Shown: one piece after another, positions 24,579 through 34,583 of the stretch | How positions within the stretch are numbered: position 1 is the stretch's first letter | How the letters are laid out: every line of letters begins with the position of its first letter | Origin: CAYXDO01 sp964463485 | GTDB lineage: Bacteria > Myxococcota > Kuafuiibacteriia > Kuafuiibacteriales > Kuafuiibacteriaceae | Length of the DNA stretch: 64,000 nucleotides | Assembly: GCA_964463485.1 (NCBI GenBank) | Contig: CAYXDO010000008.1 | Coordinates: forward strand, 61,174 to 125,173 | Reading direction: 5' to 3' | Notes under the pieces: generated by a model | Database searches by the model: none | The model's input: only the letters and a program-made list of their open reading frames with translations | What the model was told of the DNA's origin: nothing | Made by a program: the position numbers and the translations under genes

Positions 24579-25873
24579 GACTTCGCAAGATCGCCGGCGC
24601 GCGCCGACCTCTCGAGCTGCCTGAGGAGCATCTGGACCGGACCCGGCAACAAGTACCACGCCTGGCCGTTTCGCAGCTCCATCGCCCACAGGCCGTAGAG
24701 CAGCATCCGGGCAACGTCGTCGACGTTGTCCAGCTCGTGCACGTCCCGAATGCGCTGCAGGACGGGAAGAAACTTGGGCTGATACGCGCGGCGAAATGTC
24801 TCTCGCTGGTCCTCGATGGCCGCCTCGACGTGGTGTCTCTTGATTTGGCTGGCCTGCTGGACGGTAGCCTTCACGATGCTCGCCTGAATGAGCCGGGCGA
24901 GCTCACGGATGTTGCCGCAGGTGCTTTCGATCGCGCGGTCAATGGCGTCTTCGTCGACGAGAGCAGCATCGATCGAGCTCACCCGCGTCCGAACGATCTT
25001 GCCCAAGACTCCTCGACCCTCCCTGGACTCTCGAACGTTGCGCTGCTCGTCCAGTTCGAACGCTCGAACGGCAGGAAGAACGGCCGAGTCTGCGTTGTGA
25101 TACTGCTCCGTGAGGATCGCGTAGTCGGGCTCGTAGACCATGGAGAGCGGGATGGTGAGTATGGTCGTGCCCGGCATGGACGCCATGGGCTTGATCTTGG
25201 CGCCGAGAAAAACCTCGCGGGCGCGGGCGGGCGGGAGCTTGTCGAGCCCGTCGAAGATGACGACCGGTCGGTGAGACGGTTCGTGAGACGACAGATCGCC
25301 GAGCAGGCCCTGCAACATCAATCCGGGGTCCGGCACGCCTTCCTGTCCACTCGACTCCCTGACGACTCTTCGAAGCGCCGCGTTGTCGCGCGCAGCCCGC
25401 AGAATGCTCGCGAAGGCGTCGGCAACTCCGGACGGAGTGGGTTGGGCCGACTGGGACCCAACGAGGGCGAGCCAATCGATCCCGCGTTGGAGCGTCGGGT
25501 CGTGAATGGGCAAACCGCGCGCGGAGATCTGGCGAATGAGCTCGACACAGGCCGCGATGTGGATCTCGGTCAGCGCCAAGTCCTGCACGGACGTGTCCGA
25601 CTCCAGGTCGACGAAGGCAGCCACACGGCCATCGGCACGGAGGTCGTCGAGAACGGTGAGGAGCAGCGTCGTCTTCCCACATCCCGGCTGGCCGGCGACG
25701 AGGAGCTTGGCCTGATCGTTGAGACTCAGGGAGGCCATGAGCTGCGCACGGAAATCGGCGTGGGCTTCGCGCACGAAGAAGGCCCCGAGCGCGCCAGTTC
25801 CCGCTCCATCGTCACGGAACAGCGGATCGAAGAGGCGCATCAGGGCGCGATAGGAGTCGAGAGGAACCGTCAC
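24575..25873 (-). CDS. AAA/STAND-type P-loop ATPase coupled to the MPE gene
   Basis: GTG start at 25873, 432 residues. Walker A is GQPGCGKTT (61-69) and Walker B is RPVVIFDGLDK (202-212). A sensor-like TIPLSMVY and a winged-helix-like C-terminal part (NIRELARLIQASIVKA; HHVEAAIEDQRETF) follow, similar to ATPases of the STAND/KAP and ORC-like groups. There are no membrane helices, unlike classical KAP ATPases. It is the first gene of a two-gene minus-strand operon with the MPE (ATGA overlap). Its promoter should lie in the 333-bp gap shared with the giant gene. Confidence 0.85.
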   Translation of the reverse strand: MTVPLDSYRALMRLFDPLFRDDGAGTGALGAFFVREAHADFRAQLMASLSLNDQAKLLVAGQPGCGKTTLLLTVLDDLRADGRVAAFVDLESDTSVQDLALTEIHIAACVELIRQISARGLPIHDPTLQRGIDWLALVGSQSAQPTPSGVADAFASILRAARDNAALRRVVRESSGQEGVPDPGLMLQGLLGDLSSHEPSHRPVVIFDGLDKLPPARAREVFLGAKIKPMASMPGTTILTIPLSMVYEPDYAILTEQYHNADSAVLPAVRAFELDEQRNVRESREGRGVLGKIVRTRVSSIDAALVDEDAIDRAIESTCGNIRELARLIQASIVKATVQQASQIKRHHVEAAIEDQRETFRRAYQPKFLPVLQRIRDVHELDNVDDVARMLLYGLWAMELRNGQAWYLLPGPVQMLLRQLERSARAGDLAKS

Positions 25874-25983
25874 GCCAGGGCGATCTTACACTCGAGAAGG
25901 ACGATTGCCAGTTCGAAGCCAAGGGCGTGGCATCTCGAACGCCGAACGTGGGGGCGCGGATTCGCTCCTGACGCGTTCCGCCT

Positions 25984-26120
25984 GGCTCCCGACGTGATCC
26001 CGCCGCCGTCGGACCCGTTCCCCGCGCCGCCGGACCTGATCCCGGCACGTCCCGACCCGCTCCCGGCACCGCCCGACTCGCTCCCCGCGACGCCCGGACC
26101 CGATCCCGCCGCTGCCGGAC
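25984..26120. repeat. Degenerate 21-bp tandem array in the divergent intergenic region
   Basis: The gap 25874-26206 between the ATPase gene and the giant NACHT-MPE gene contains five to six imperfect copies of a GC-rich 21-bp unit (for example GGACCCGTTCCCCGCGCCGC, GGACCTGATCCCGGCACGTC). The period is a multiple of three and the array is open in several frames, encoding Pro-rich or Gly/Ser-rich peptides. I do not call a gene because no start/RBS pair or non-repetitive domain supports one. The rest of the gap shows no recognisable gene. Confidence 0.75.
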
Positions 26121-26206
26121 CGAGATGCACCGATGCACGCGCCTGGCCCATGCGACCACAGAAATCGCTGTTGCTCAGCGGCCTTCCTGACTAGTGTCCG
26201 TCCGCT

Positions 26207-29200
26207 TTGGCAAAGTCTTGGCGAGGCACGACTGAGTTCGGAGGGCTATCGCATCGTCTCGCGGTCACCGCCGGTGAAGACTTCGAACGCGCCGTCATCC
26301 CGCTGCTCAGGCTATTGGATCGCAATGTGACGTCGGCGCGCCTGCCGGGTGCCAATGCCATCGTCTTTGCCGACAGCGGACGGCACCCTCTGGTCGTTCA
26401 AGCGCTGGGCTTCGCGGCCCAGGAACTCGGCGAAGCTGAGATTCGACGCTGCCTGGATTCGATCGCCGCGTTCTCCGACTCTGGATCGACAGCAGCGCGC
26501 TACTTGGTGATCCACAACCGCGAAGGGCAGAACGCGGAGCTTCGCGAGCGCGTGGGCGCCGCCCTGCAGGGCCTCGTCGACGACGGCGCCGCACTCGACG
26601 CTCAGCTCTGGCACCGCCAGATTCTGGTAGACGAGGTAGGCAACGCGCTCGCCGAAATGGTCCGCGAGCAACTCGAGGACCTTGCACAGTCCACCGCACA
26701 CTCGTTGTCCGAGTCGGCGGGAGCGATCGCGCGAGTGCCACTCGTCCGCGAGACGCTCGAGGTCGATGCCCATCGATTGAAGAGCACCCACGGACGCCGT
26801 GAGCTCGTGGGCGACCCCGCGCTCGAGCTTGCGCAGGCCGGGGACGCTCCCGTCTGTTTGGTGCTGGGAGGCTTTGGGTTCGGCAAGACCACGGCCATCG
26901 CGCGCCGCATCCTTCAGAAGGACTGGATGCCCGCCGTCATCTTGGGCGCTGCGATCGGAAAGGAGGTTATCGGTACGAAAGGCCTGCTCGAGCTGCTTCC
27001 CGTGCGGGACGCTGTCCTCGAGCTGCTGCCCGAGGACGACCGAAATTCGATCGGCCCGCTCCTGCGGCCGGTCATCGAATACGTACTGAAGAATCCGAAC
27101 TTCGAGACGGTGCTCGTCGTCGATGGGCTCGACGAGTCTGCGTACCTCAGCCGACGCGGAGGACTCCAGCAGTTCTTCAACTCCGTACGCGGGCTCGGTG
27201 TACCAGTGTTGGCGTCAGTTCGGACAGAGCGTTGGAATACGTCCCGCGGCGACTTCGACGCCGCATTCGGAACGATCTCCCCGACCCGCAAGTCGGGCTC
27301 GCGGCAAATCGAAGTCATCGAGCTCGTAGACTGGGGGCCAGACCAAATGGTCGCGCTCGTTCAGACGAGAGCACGGCGTGAGGCGGTCAGCCCTTGGCAG
27401 CAAAGCCGTCTGGGCGAGCTCGCGGAGCTCTTTGAGGGCGGGGGCTACGAGAAGTACTTCAGCGACATCCCGCGGCGACCCCTCTTTCTCGACATGATTA
27501 TCGACAACGCACTGGAGGAGGATCGAACTGGCCTCCGCGAAACGCGCCGCGCGGAGTTGGTGCGCGAGTGGGCCACGAACAAGCTACGACGCGACTTTCA
27601 GAATCCGCTCGGCACGCCTGGGGCCGCGAGCACTGGTCGCGCCCCGATCGTGGCGGGGGTTGAGGACAGCTCGTCCGCAGTCTCTGCGGCATGGCAACTT
27701 ATGCGAGAGGCCGCCGTACTCATGACCAGCGCAGCCGAGGGTGAGCTCATCCTCGAGGGATCCTGTGCCTTCGAGGACCTGCAACGGGCGCGGCCAGAGC
27801 TCACTTCGGCGGACGCCCTCGTCACCAACTCGTTGCTCGAGCCTGTGGGACCGCGACGCCACCCAGCGGACTCTCTCCGCCTTCGATTCTCCCACCGCAT
27901 GTTTCAGGAATTCTTCTTGGGTGAAGCACTTGCTCGTGGGGAGCCGCGTCTCCGAGGCCTGCGCATCTCGACCGAAATCCGAGTTTGGGAGGAGCAGATT
28001 CGGGACGATCTTCGCAACCTGGGGGCTCGCGTGGCCGAACCTCCGAAGTCTCTCACGATTCTCCATATCTCGGACCCTCAGTTTGGCCGCCGCCATCGCT
28101 TCGGGAAGGCTGCGCCGGGCCCGGACGCGGGTTGGGATTCTCTGAGCGCTCGTCTACGGACTGACTTGGAGGGCCTGCTGGCTCCGGAGCGACAGAGCAT
28201 CGACCTCATCGTGGTAACCGGTGACCTCACCGAGACCGGCAGGGCGAGTGAGTTCTCGGAATTTCGGTCGTTCATCGACGACCTCCGCAACTCTCTGCGC
28301 CTCGACCGGAGCCGGGTTTTGGTCGTGCCGGGCAATCACGACGTGAATCGAGCCCTCTGCCAAGCGTACTTCTCCAAATGCGAGGGTGAAGAAGTCCCGC
28401 CCGAGCCGCCGTATTGGCCGAAGTGGGGACCCTACGCCGAGTTTTTTCGCAAGTTCCACGGCGAGCGATATTCGTTCTCCGAGTCGCGTCCCTACACACA
28501 CTTCGAGCTGCCCGAGCTCTCGTTGGTCGTGGCCGGACTCAACACGACGATGGCGCACGGGACGACCGACCATCCTGGCTTCGTGGGTGAAGACCAGGCC
28601 CGCTGGTTCGCCCAGCGACTGAAGGAAGCGCGAGAGCGCAGACAATTCCGGCTCGTCCTGATGCACCACGACCGGGACGACACGGACGCAAGCGACTTCA
28701 AAGAGACGCGCCGTCATTTGACCTCGGAAGTGAACCTCGTCCTCCACGGTCACACTCATCTCGGATCGACGGACTGGTGGGACTCGGCCGTGCCAGTCCT
28801 CGCCACTGGGAGCGCCGGGGTGAATGCGAGCGCGCTCCCTCCGGAGGGACCCAACCAGTACCAGGTGTTGTCCATCACCGACGGAGGGTTCGTGCGACGC
28901 GGCCGAATGTACCTGGTCGACGAAAAACGCTTCGAGCGGGACCCGAGAATCGAAGAGACTTTCAAACCCGTCACCTGGAATGAGTGCCCTTTCACGCCGC
29001 AGCCGCAACCGCCTTCAGCACAGGCCCGGCAGCGCAGCGAGTCCATCACCACGGTCTCCCCGTCTCTCACCGAGGACGTCGGCACAGCTCCGGACACCGC
29101 GACCAAGAGGCTGATCCGAGCTGCGTTCGACCACATCGACGACCAACCGGAGATCGCGCGCGCTTCGTTCGCTTCGATTCTCGAGCTCTCGCTGACGCCG

Positions 29201-32200
29201 AGGGAGCGCGCCAGCACCACTCTGGGTCTCGCGCTCGCCCTGCTGTCGCTGCAGGACGTTGCTTCGGCCACCAAACGCCTCGAGGCCGTCGATGCGGCGG
29301 CGCTAGCGCCGGGGATGCGGCCCGCGTTGGTTCGCGCCCTCCTCGCGATCGAAGCGCTCGATCGTGCGCGCTCACTCCTTGCCTCCTATCCGTCGCCAGA
29401 AATGGCGCTGGCCCATACCCACTTGGCGATTCTCGAAGGGCAGCTCCCAGGTACCCCGGCAGGCTCCCCAGAGCTCGAGCTGTTGGTCGCGCGCCAGCTT
29501 CACAATCAGGGGCGATTTCGGGAGTCCGTGGCCCGCGCCCTCCCACTCGCGAATGACTTGCACAATCGCACGGAGAAGGTCGAGTGCCTGGACCTATTGA
29601 TAGGGGCGCTCCTCGGGACGATATTCGATCTTCCATCCGACTCGAGCTCCATCCCAGATCCCATCACCGTCGGCGACCGGCAGGCTGTGATCGACGCCTG
29701 CGAGAGCCTCATCGGCGCCTTGAAATCAGAGGAGCTCGTCGGCGCTCTAGTCCCAACCTACAATGAACTGAAACGTCGATTCTCCTGGCTGACGATGGAC
29801 CCAGATCACGCTCTCGATGCCCGGTCGCGTTCCGGGGAGGCATCCAGCAACGACGACCCGCCGCTCCTTGTGGCTGGCGACAGTCTTCCTGCGCCATCGG
29901 AATCCGCGCCGATAGAGCATCCAGAGAGTAGCAGCTTGCAGCAGAACGGAGGTCGCGAAGCCGGGGGATTCGACCTGCTCGAAAGGGGCCCGACCTGGTT
30001 CCGGCAACTCAATAACCTGCTCGGCTCTCGCGCTTCCAAAGACCGCGACGGTTTTGCCGATGGCGCCCTTGCGCTCGCCAATGCGTTCGAAGGCAAAGTG
30101 CCCCTCGACCATACGGCGGCCCAAGCCCTGTTATGGGTGGGGAGAGCTGCCGACGCACTCCCGCTGGCGCGGCGGGCCTTCGCCAACCTTCCTGCCCGCG
30201 GCATGCGGCTGTTGTTGGGCCAAATTCTGGCGAACGTCGAAGGGCATGAAGACGAAGCCTGGCAGGTCTTGGAGCCGCTCGCCGCCGTGTCCCTTCCGGC
30301 GACGATGTATCTGCTTGCCCTGGTTTGTGCCCGCTACAACCCCGCGCTGTCCGTGCCTTACTGGCGGAGATATCTCCAAACCAAGGCGGGTCACGCCGAT
30401 TCTACCGCTCACCTGCAGTTTGCCGGCGTGCTGCTCCAGGTCGGCCCACGCCATGATGAGGCGTTTCAATTCCTCGAAGGCGTGCTGCGCAGGGCCGAGA
30501 CCGTACCCTCACGTGAAATCGTCGCCGCCGCCCAACTGCTCCGCCTCGCCGGCCCCGATCATCCAGTGAGGAAGCACCTGACCGACGTGGCGCTCGCCGT
30601 GCTCGACGCCCGTTCGGATTCGGATGATGAGGCAAGGCGTGGGTCGTTCGCTCTCCGGCTCGACCGCCAGGTGTTGACTGCCGCAGACATCGGTCGCGCC
30701 CTGATTGACGACGTGCTGCGACCGGTGTCTCGAAGCCAGTTCGAAACCCTGCTCGAGATCACGGCCCAACTCACTCACAGCGCCTTCGATGCCTACGGGC
30801 GAGGGGAGATCGGCGCGCACGTGCTCGCACGATCGCTCGGCTCCTGCGTGGTCGTCTTCGAGAACCTGCGCGAGGGTCGAGCTCGTCTCCAGACGCCAGC
30901 CGTCTACCCGCCCTCAGGCGTCCTTTCACCCGAAGGCGAGCTGCTCATCGGTGCGCTGGAGCTCCACCTGCTGCATTCTCTCGAAGTCCTGCCGCAGCTC
31001 GAGCAACTCCTCAGCCCATCACGCCCCCTCGTTCTCTTCAGGGACGAGTACCAGCAAGTCATCACTGACGTGGAGTCGACGGAGTCCCGCCGAGATCGTT
31101 TTGGTCTCGCTCGGACGGAGGATCTCCTCGCCTGGATCGACGGGTCGGCGGCGCAGGGTAAGGTTGAGCTACTGTCGCGTAAGGAAGTTTCAGCCCGCGG
31201 CTTTCGCGAGCCGCCACGAGGCGCCATCGTGCGGCATCTCATCAGAAGCGGTGAGTTGGACGGCGCCGCGGCCCAGCGTTTGGCTCCCTCTGGTCGCCGT
31301 CGAGAAGACTCGGACGTTGCCGTTGACACCATTGTTCTCGGACCTGCGGTTCTTCAGTGGCTGCAGCAGGATCGCCTGCTCGACGCGGTTGCCCGCATTG
31401 CGCGCGTGATCGTACCAAGTGAATCCCACGAATCTCTCGGTCGCCTTCGCGCACTCCTCCGGGCGTGCGATCGTCGCGCCGACGTAGCGATGAGCTTGCA
31501 TCGCTGGGTCGCGCGCGGGCTCGACGCAAAATGGCTGGCGCTGGACACGCGGCCGGTCCCTGCGCTCGCAGCCCGCGCCGGTCCGGTCGCGAAAGAGATC
31601 TGCGACCGATTGGCGGAGGCGTTCGCATACTATGAGTGGCTGATCGCAGAACCGCAGCGACAGTGGGTTTGCGCCGATTTCTTTGCTTGGTCGGTCTTTG
31701 CGGGCGGCGCACCCATCCGCCAAATCGCCGCGGCGATCGATTGGACCCGCGATGAGTACCTCCAGCAGGCGAAGAGATACCGGGCCGTGGCAGAACGTAA
31801 GGTATGCATTCCGACCCTTCTCGATAATCTGCCGACTCTGAATCAAGAGCAGCTCCGTGAACAGCTCGTCGAGCTCGGCTTCGAAGACGCCCTCCGGCCC
31901 TCGGATCTTCTACATCTCAATCGAAAGTGGACGAACCTCGACCTCCCGGAGCCGTCGCGCCGTCTCGAACGAGTCGAAGTGCGAGCGCGGGACCGAATCC
32001 ACCCGGGCGGGTTCGTCGTCGCCATGACGCTGACCGAAACCTACGCGCGTGCATTCCGAGATGCGTGGGTGGCGGGCCCCGAGGAAGAGGCCAAGAGGCT
32101 AAGTCATGTGATCTTGCGCCGAATGCAGACGATCGAGACCATGCGAGCCGAGCGCTTGGCGCCCATGTTCTTCGACGATGTGCTTGCCGGGCTCGTCAGC

Positions 32201-34567
32201 CAGCCGCACGTCGTATTCAAGGAGGACGCAAACCGCCTGGCGCAGCTCGATACCGACGGCCCAATCGCAAGGATGTGGCAGTTCTTGCGAGAGTGGTCCG
32301 GAAGTCTCGGCCCAAGGCGTGCCGCTTACGCCCGTGCGCTGCAGAGCCTCCTGTGTTTCCTCGATGAGCAGGCGGAGCGCGAACCAAATCCAATCGGCTA
32401 CGCACCCCTCTTCCTGGCGGTCACGGCAACCGACCCTCGTTCTTCGGACGATGATGGTCGCCGCAAGATGCTGGAACCCGAGGTGGCCGCGTTTGCGATC
32501 CTCTCGGCGAACTGGGAGACGAGACCACTTGCGGATGTCAGCTTCGCCATTGACGACCAGCCGTGGGACCTGGAGCGGGCGCTGAACGAATGCGCGACCG
32601 TGCTCGCCACCGACCCAGCACGCTCCATCCGCTGGCAAGACGAGGCCGTGCGCGCAGACGTGCGGCACCGTCGTGACGCCCCCACTCGTCGTGAGGCCGT
32701 GGCCCGTTTCTGGGCTCCCCCAGAGGCGTTGCTGCTGAGGCTGCCGCCGAGCCTCGACGCAGAGACAAGAGGTCGCCTCTGGTTCGGTTATGCCCGACTC
32801 ATCGGCGTACACGACGGCGAGCTCTACGCGCTCGCGACCAGGCTCGCCGAGCACGATGATCCGGAGCTGCGCCACGAATTCGCGCGTCGAGCGACGTCGG
32901 CCCCATTCCGGCAGGTCCGTGCGGATCCCTTGCGAATCACCGAGTGGGGGCGACCCAGAAAGGACCTCGCTCCGCGTCAGGTTCGAACGCTCGATGACTT
33001 GAGGCAAATCCTCTCCGAGCCGCCAGGGTTGCTGCCGGAGGATTCCGACTTGAGTCGGGTGATTATCGAACGACTCGAAACAGGAGTTTGGTCCGAGCGA
33101 ATCGATCAGGAGCTACTCATCGAGGACGTCTCGCGCGTGCCGGGCTCGCTCGCGGCGGGGCCTTTGGACGTTTGGCTTCAGGACGACGCGATCGAAGATC
33201 GGGTTCACAGCGCACTCGGTTGGCTGCGGACACCTGCGGAACAGCCTTGCGCCCGATTGTACCAGGCCATCATCTTCCTTCGCGCTGCCGCCGCGAAACG
33301 ACCGCTCGTGAGGACACCGCGAGGCACCATCGATCTCCGCTCTGTCCTTCCCGGCCTGCTCGCGGGTGCCTTGGAGTCGGTGCCGGGTGCCTTGGAGTCG
33401 GTGCCAGGCTCGACACGTCTGACGAGTCCTTCCAGCGACGTCGTCGCGCTTCAGGCGTCGAGCGAAGCCGCGCATGGCTCCTTGGGGGACGCGGAGCCGG
33501 GGCTCCTCCGTTTGTGTGCGCAAGTTGTCGAGCGATTGGCGCTGCCCGAAGTCCTCCCCGATCGAGATCGGCTCTGGCTCACTTGGCGACTGTGGGCGTG
33601 GCTCGCTCGCCAGCTCGACGCCCTCGACGCATCGGCCCGCGCAGCGGCGGTGGAAGAGCTGACGCGGTCTGCTCCGGCTGCGAGGCTGGGGGCCGGCGCG
33701 CGACTCGATCTTCTCGATCCTCTCCTGTTCGCTCCGACACGCATCGACATCCGCGCGATGTCCGTGCTGGCCGCCGTTTCGGGCATGGACGAAGCGGCCG
33801 GCACAGTTGGCCTGACGCCTTTGGAGAGCGTCTCTTCCGAGCCGCTGCTGGACCTTCTCGCGAAGTTGGCCGAACGGGACGGCACCGAAGAGGAGTGGGT
33901 GCTCCTCGCCCAGCCTACGCGCTCGAGTTTGGCGTGGGATGACGAGCCGACGGTTCCTCGGCTCGCGATGAGGGCGCTGTTGGGCTTGGACCACACGGCG
34001 CTGGGACGCCTTTCGCCTAAAGCACGGCTCGTCTGGTTTCTCGGCATTCCGGCCGAGCGCTCGGGAATTCTCGCTCCGCGACTCGCGATCGGCGCTGCGG
34101 CGATCACCAACGTGCTCTCGGCCGACGAGCGCCTCGCACTGGCCTCCTTGCTCCGGCTCGAGCTTCCTATACACGACGACTTCTGGTGGGTGCCCACGCT
34201 CTGCTGGGTTGCGGCCGTGAAAGGTCCCGAGATCGAATTCGATCCCCAGGACTTGGATCTGGTCGCGAGCCGTCTTCGCGCACACGTCGACAGCCCGTTC
34301 ACGCCGGACCTCTATAGCCGGTTCTTGAGCGCGCTCTCTTTTCGAGACCCGCTCGGCGTCGCCTCGAGGGCCGAGGCCCTGCTGGACGAACTTTCTGCAC
34401 TCGGAGCCAACCCGTTGAAGCTGCTGACCGCGGTTGCGCGAGTCCTGTTTGGCGGCGCGCCAGAGGCCGCCGACTCCATTCGAGCCCTCGTGGTTCGACG
34501 GATCATCCCGCTCGCGGGCTCAGATCCCGCCGCAGCGGAGCTTGCGAGCATTTTTGGGGTCGGATAG
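26207..34567 (+). CDS. Giant NACHT-metallophosphoesterase-repeat protein (2786 residues)
   Basis: TTG at 26207 is the first usable start after an in-frame stop at 26192. Order: an N-terminal ~150-residue unassigned domain; a NACHT-type STAND ATPase with Walker A GGFGFGKTT (221-229), Walker B TVLVVDGLDES (301-311) and the typical SHRMFQEFFLGEAL near 570; and a complete MPE domain at 615-960 (SDPQ at 622-625, GDLTE from 672, GNHD 709-712, GHTH 848-851). About 1800 residues of helical, TPR-like repeats follow. The first MPE metal motif is DPQ instead of DxH. The central nucleotide switch, large putative sensor array and internal hydrolase are the layout of an NLR-like immune receptor (inference). 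A 21-bp tandem duplication lies at 33364. Confidence 0.88.
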   Translation: MAKSWRGTTEFGGLSHRLAVTAGEDFERAVIPLLRLLDRNVTSARLPGANAIVFADSGRHPLVVQALGFAAQELGEAEIRRCLDSIAAFSDSGSTAARYLVIHNREGQNAELRERVGAALQGLVDDGAALDAQLWHRQILVDEVGNALAEMVREQLEDLAQSTAHSLSESAGAIARVPLVRETLEVDAHRLKSTHGRRELVGDPALELAQAGDAPVCLVLGGFGFGKTTAIARRILQKDWMPAVILGAAIGKEVIGTKGLLELLPVRDAVLELLPEDDRNSIGPLLRPVIEYVLKNPNFETVLVVDGLDESAYLSRRGGLQQFFNSVRGLGVPVLASVRTERWNTSRGDFDAAFGTISPTRKSGSRQIEVIELVDWGPDQMVALVQTRARREAVSPWQQSRLGELAELFEGGGYEKYFSDIPRRPLFLDMIIDNALEEDRTGLRETRRAELVREWATNKLRRDFQNPLGTPGAASTGRAPIVAGVEDSSSAVSAAWQLMREAAVLMTSAAEGELILEGSCAFEDLQRARPELTSADALVTNSLLEPVGPRRHPADSLRLRFSHRMFQEFFLGEALARGEPRLRGLRISTEIRVWEEQIRDDLRNLGARVAEPPKSLTILHISDPQFGRRHRFGKAAPGPDAGWDSLSARLRTDLEGLLAPERQSIDLIVVTGDLTETGRASEFSEFRSFIDDLRNSLRLDRSRVLVVPGNHDVNRALCQAYFSKCEGEEVPPEPPYWPKWGPYAEFFRKFHGERYSFSESRPYTHFELPELSLVVAGLNTTMAHGTTDHPGFVGEDQARWFAQRLKEARERRQFRLVLMHHDRDDTDASDFKETRRHLTSEVNLVLHGHTHLGSTDWWDSAVPVLATGSAGVNASALPPEGPNQYQVLSITDGGFVRRGRMYLVDEKRFERDPRIEETFKPVTWNECPFTPQPQPPSAQARQRSESITTVSPSLTEDVGTAPDTATKRLIRAAFDHIDDQPEIARASFASILELSLTPRERASTTLGLALALLSLQDVASATKRLEAVDAAALAPGMRPALVRALLAIEALDRARSLLASYPSPEMALAHTHLAILEGQLPGTPAGSPELELLVARQLHNQGRFRESVARALPLANDLHNRTEKVECLDLLIGALLGTIFDLPSDSSSIPDPITVGDRQAVIDACESLIGALKSEELVGALVPTYNELKRRFSWLTMDPDHALDARSRSGEASSNDDPPLLVAGDSLPAPSESAPIEHPESSSLQQNGGREAGGFDLLERGPTWFRQLNNLLGSRASKDRDGFADGALALANAFEGKVPLDHTAAQALLWVGRAADALPLARRAFANLPARGMRLLLGQILANVEGHEDEAWQVLEPLAAVSLPATMYLLALVCARYNPALSVPYWRRYLQTKAGHADSTAHLQFAGVLLQVGPRHDEAFQFLEGVLRRAETVPSREIVAAAQLLRLAGPDHPVRKHLTDVALAVLDARSDSDDEARRGSFALRLDRQVLTAADIGRALIDDVLRPVSRSQFETLLEITAQLTHSAFDAYGRGEIGAHVLARSLGSCVVVFENLREGRARLQTPAVYPPSGVLSPEGELLIGALELHLLHSLEVLPQLEQLLSPSRPLVLFRDEYQQVITDVESTESRRDRFGLARTEDLLAWIDGSAAQGKVELLSRKEVSARGFREPPRGAIVRHLIRSGELDGAAAQRLAPSGRRREDSDVAVDTIVLGPAVLQWLQQDRLLDAVARIARVIVPSESHESLGRLRALLRACDRRADVAMSLHRWVARGLDAKWLALDTRPVPALAARAGPVAKEICDRLAEAFAYYEWLIAEPQRQWVCADFFAWSVFAGGAPIRQIAAAIDWTRDEYLQQAKRYRAVAERKVCIPTLLDNLPTLNQEQLREQLVELGFEDALRPSDLLHLNRKWTNLDLPEPSRRLERVEVRARDRIHPGGFVVAMTLTETYARAFRDAWVAGPEEEAKRLSHVILRRMQTIETMRAERLAPMFFDDVLAGLVSQPHVVFKEDANRLAQLDTDGPIARMWQFLREWSGSLGPRRAAYARALQSLLCFLDEQAEREPNPIGYAPLFLAVTATDPRSSDDDGRRKMLEPEVAAFAILSANWETRPLADVSFAIDDQPWDLERALNECATVLATDPARSIRWQDEAVRADVRHRRDAPTRREAVARFWAPPEALLLRLPPSLDAETRGRLWFGYARLIGVHDGELYALATRLAEHDDPELRHEFARRATSAPFRQVRADPLRITEWGRPRKDLAPRQVRTLDDLRQILSEPPGLLPEDSDLSRVIIERLETGVWSERIDQELLIEDVSRVPGSLAAGPLDVWLQDDAIEDRVHSALGWLRTPAEQPCARLYQAIIFLRAAAAKRPLVRTPRGTIDLRSVLPGLLAGALESVPGALESVPGSTRLTSPSSDVVALQASSEAAHGSLGDAEPGLLRLCAQVVERLALPEVLPDRDRLWLTWRLWAWLARQLDALDASARAAAVEELTRSAPAARLGAGARLDLLDPLLFAPTRIDIRAMSVLAAVSGMDEAAGTVGLTPLESVSSEPLLDLLAKLAERDGTEEEWVLLAQPTRSSLAWDDEPTVPRLAMRALLGLDHTALGRLSPKARLVWFLGIPAERSGILAPRLAIGAAAITNVLSADERLALASLLRLELPIHDDFWWVPTLCWVAAVKGPEIEFDPQDLDLVASRLRAHVDSPFTPDLYSRFLSALSFRDPLGVASRAEALLDELSALGANPLKLLTAVARVLFGGAPEAADSIRALVVRRIIPLAGSDPAAAELASIFGVG
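33364..33405. repeat. Perfect 21-bp tandem duplication in the giant gene
   Basis: Two adjacent identical copies of a 21-bp unit (33364-33384 and 33385-33405) encode the doubled peptide GALESVP. They are in frame and located in the C-terminal repeat region. Confidence 0.92.
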
Positions 34568-34583
34568 CCTCCCCGAGTCACCG

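Noticed and set aside
25870..26151. 93-residue Gly/Ser-rich minus-strand frame in the intergenic array
   Set aside because: It is generated by the degenerate 21-bp repeat and has no convincing ribosome-binding site; I treat the stretch as non-coding.
24737..26194. 485-residue plus-strand frame across the ATPase gene and the 21-bp array
   Set aside because: It runs antisense to a P-loop ATPase and ends in a low-complexity Pro-rich repeat; no independent domain.
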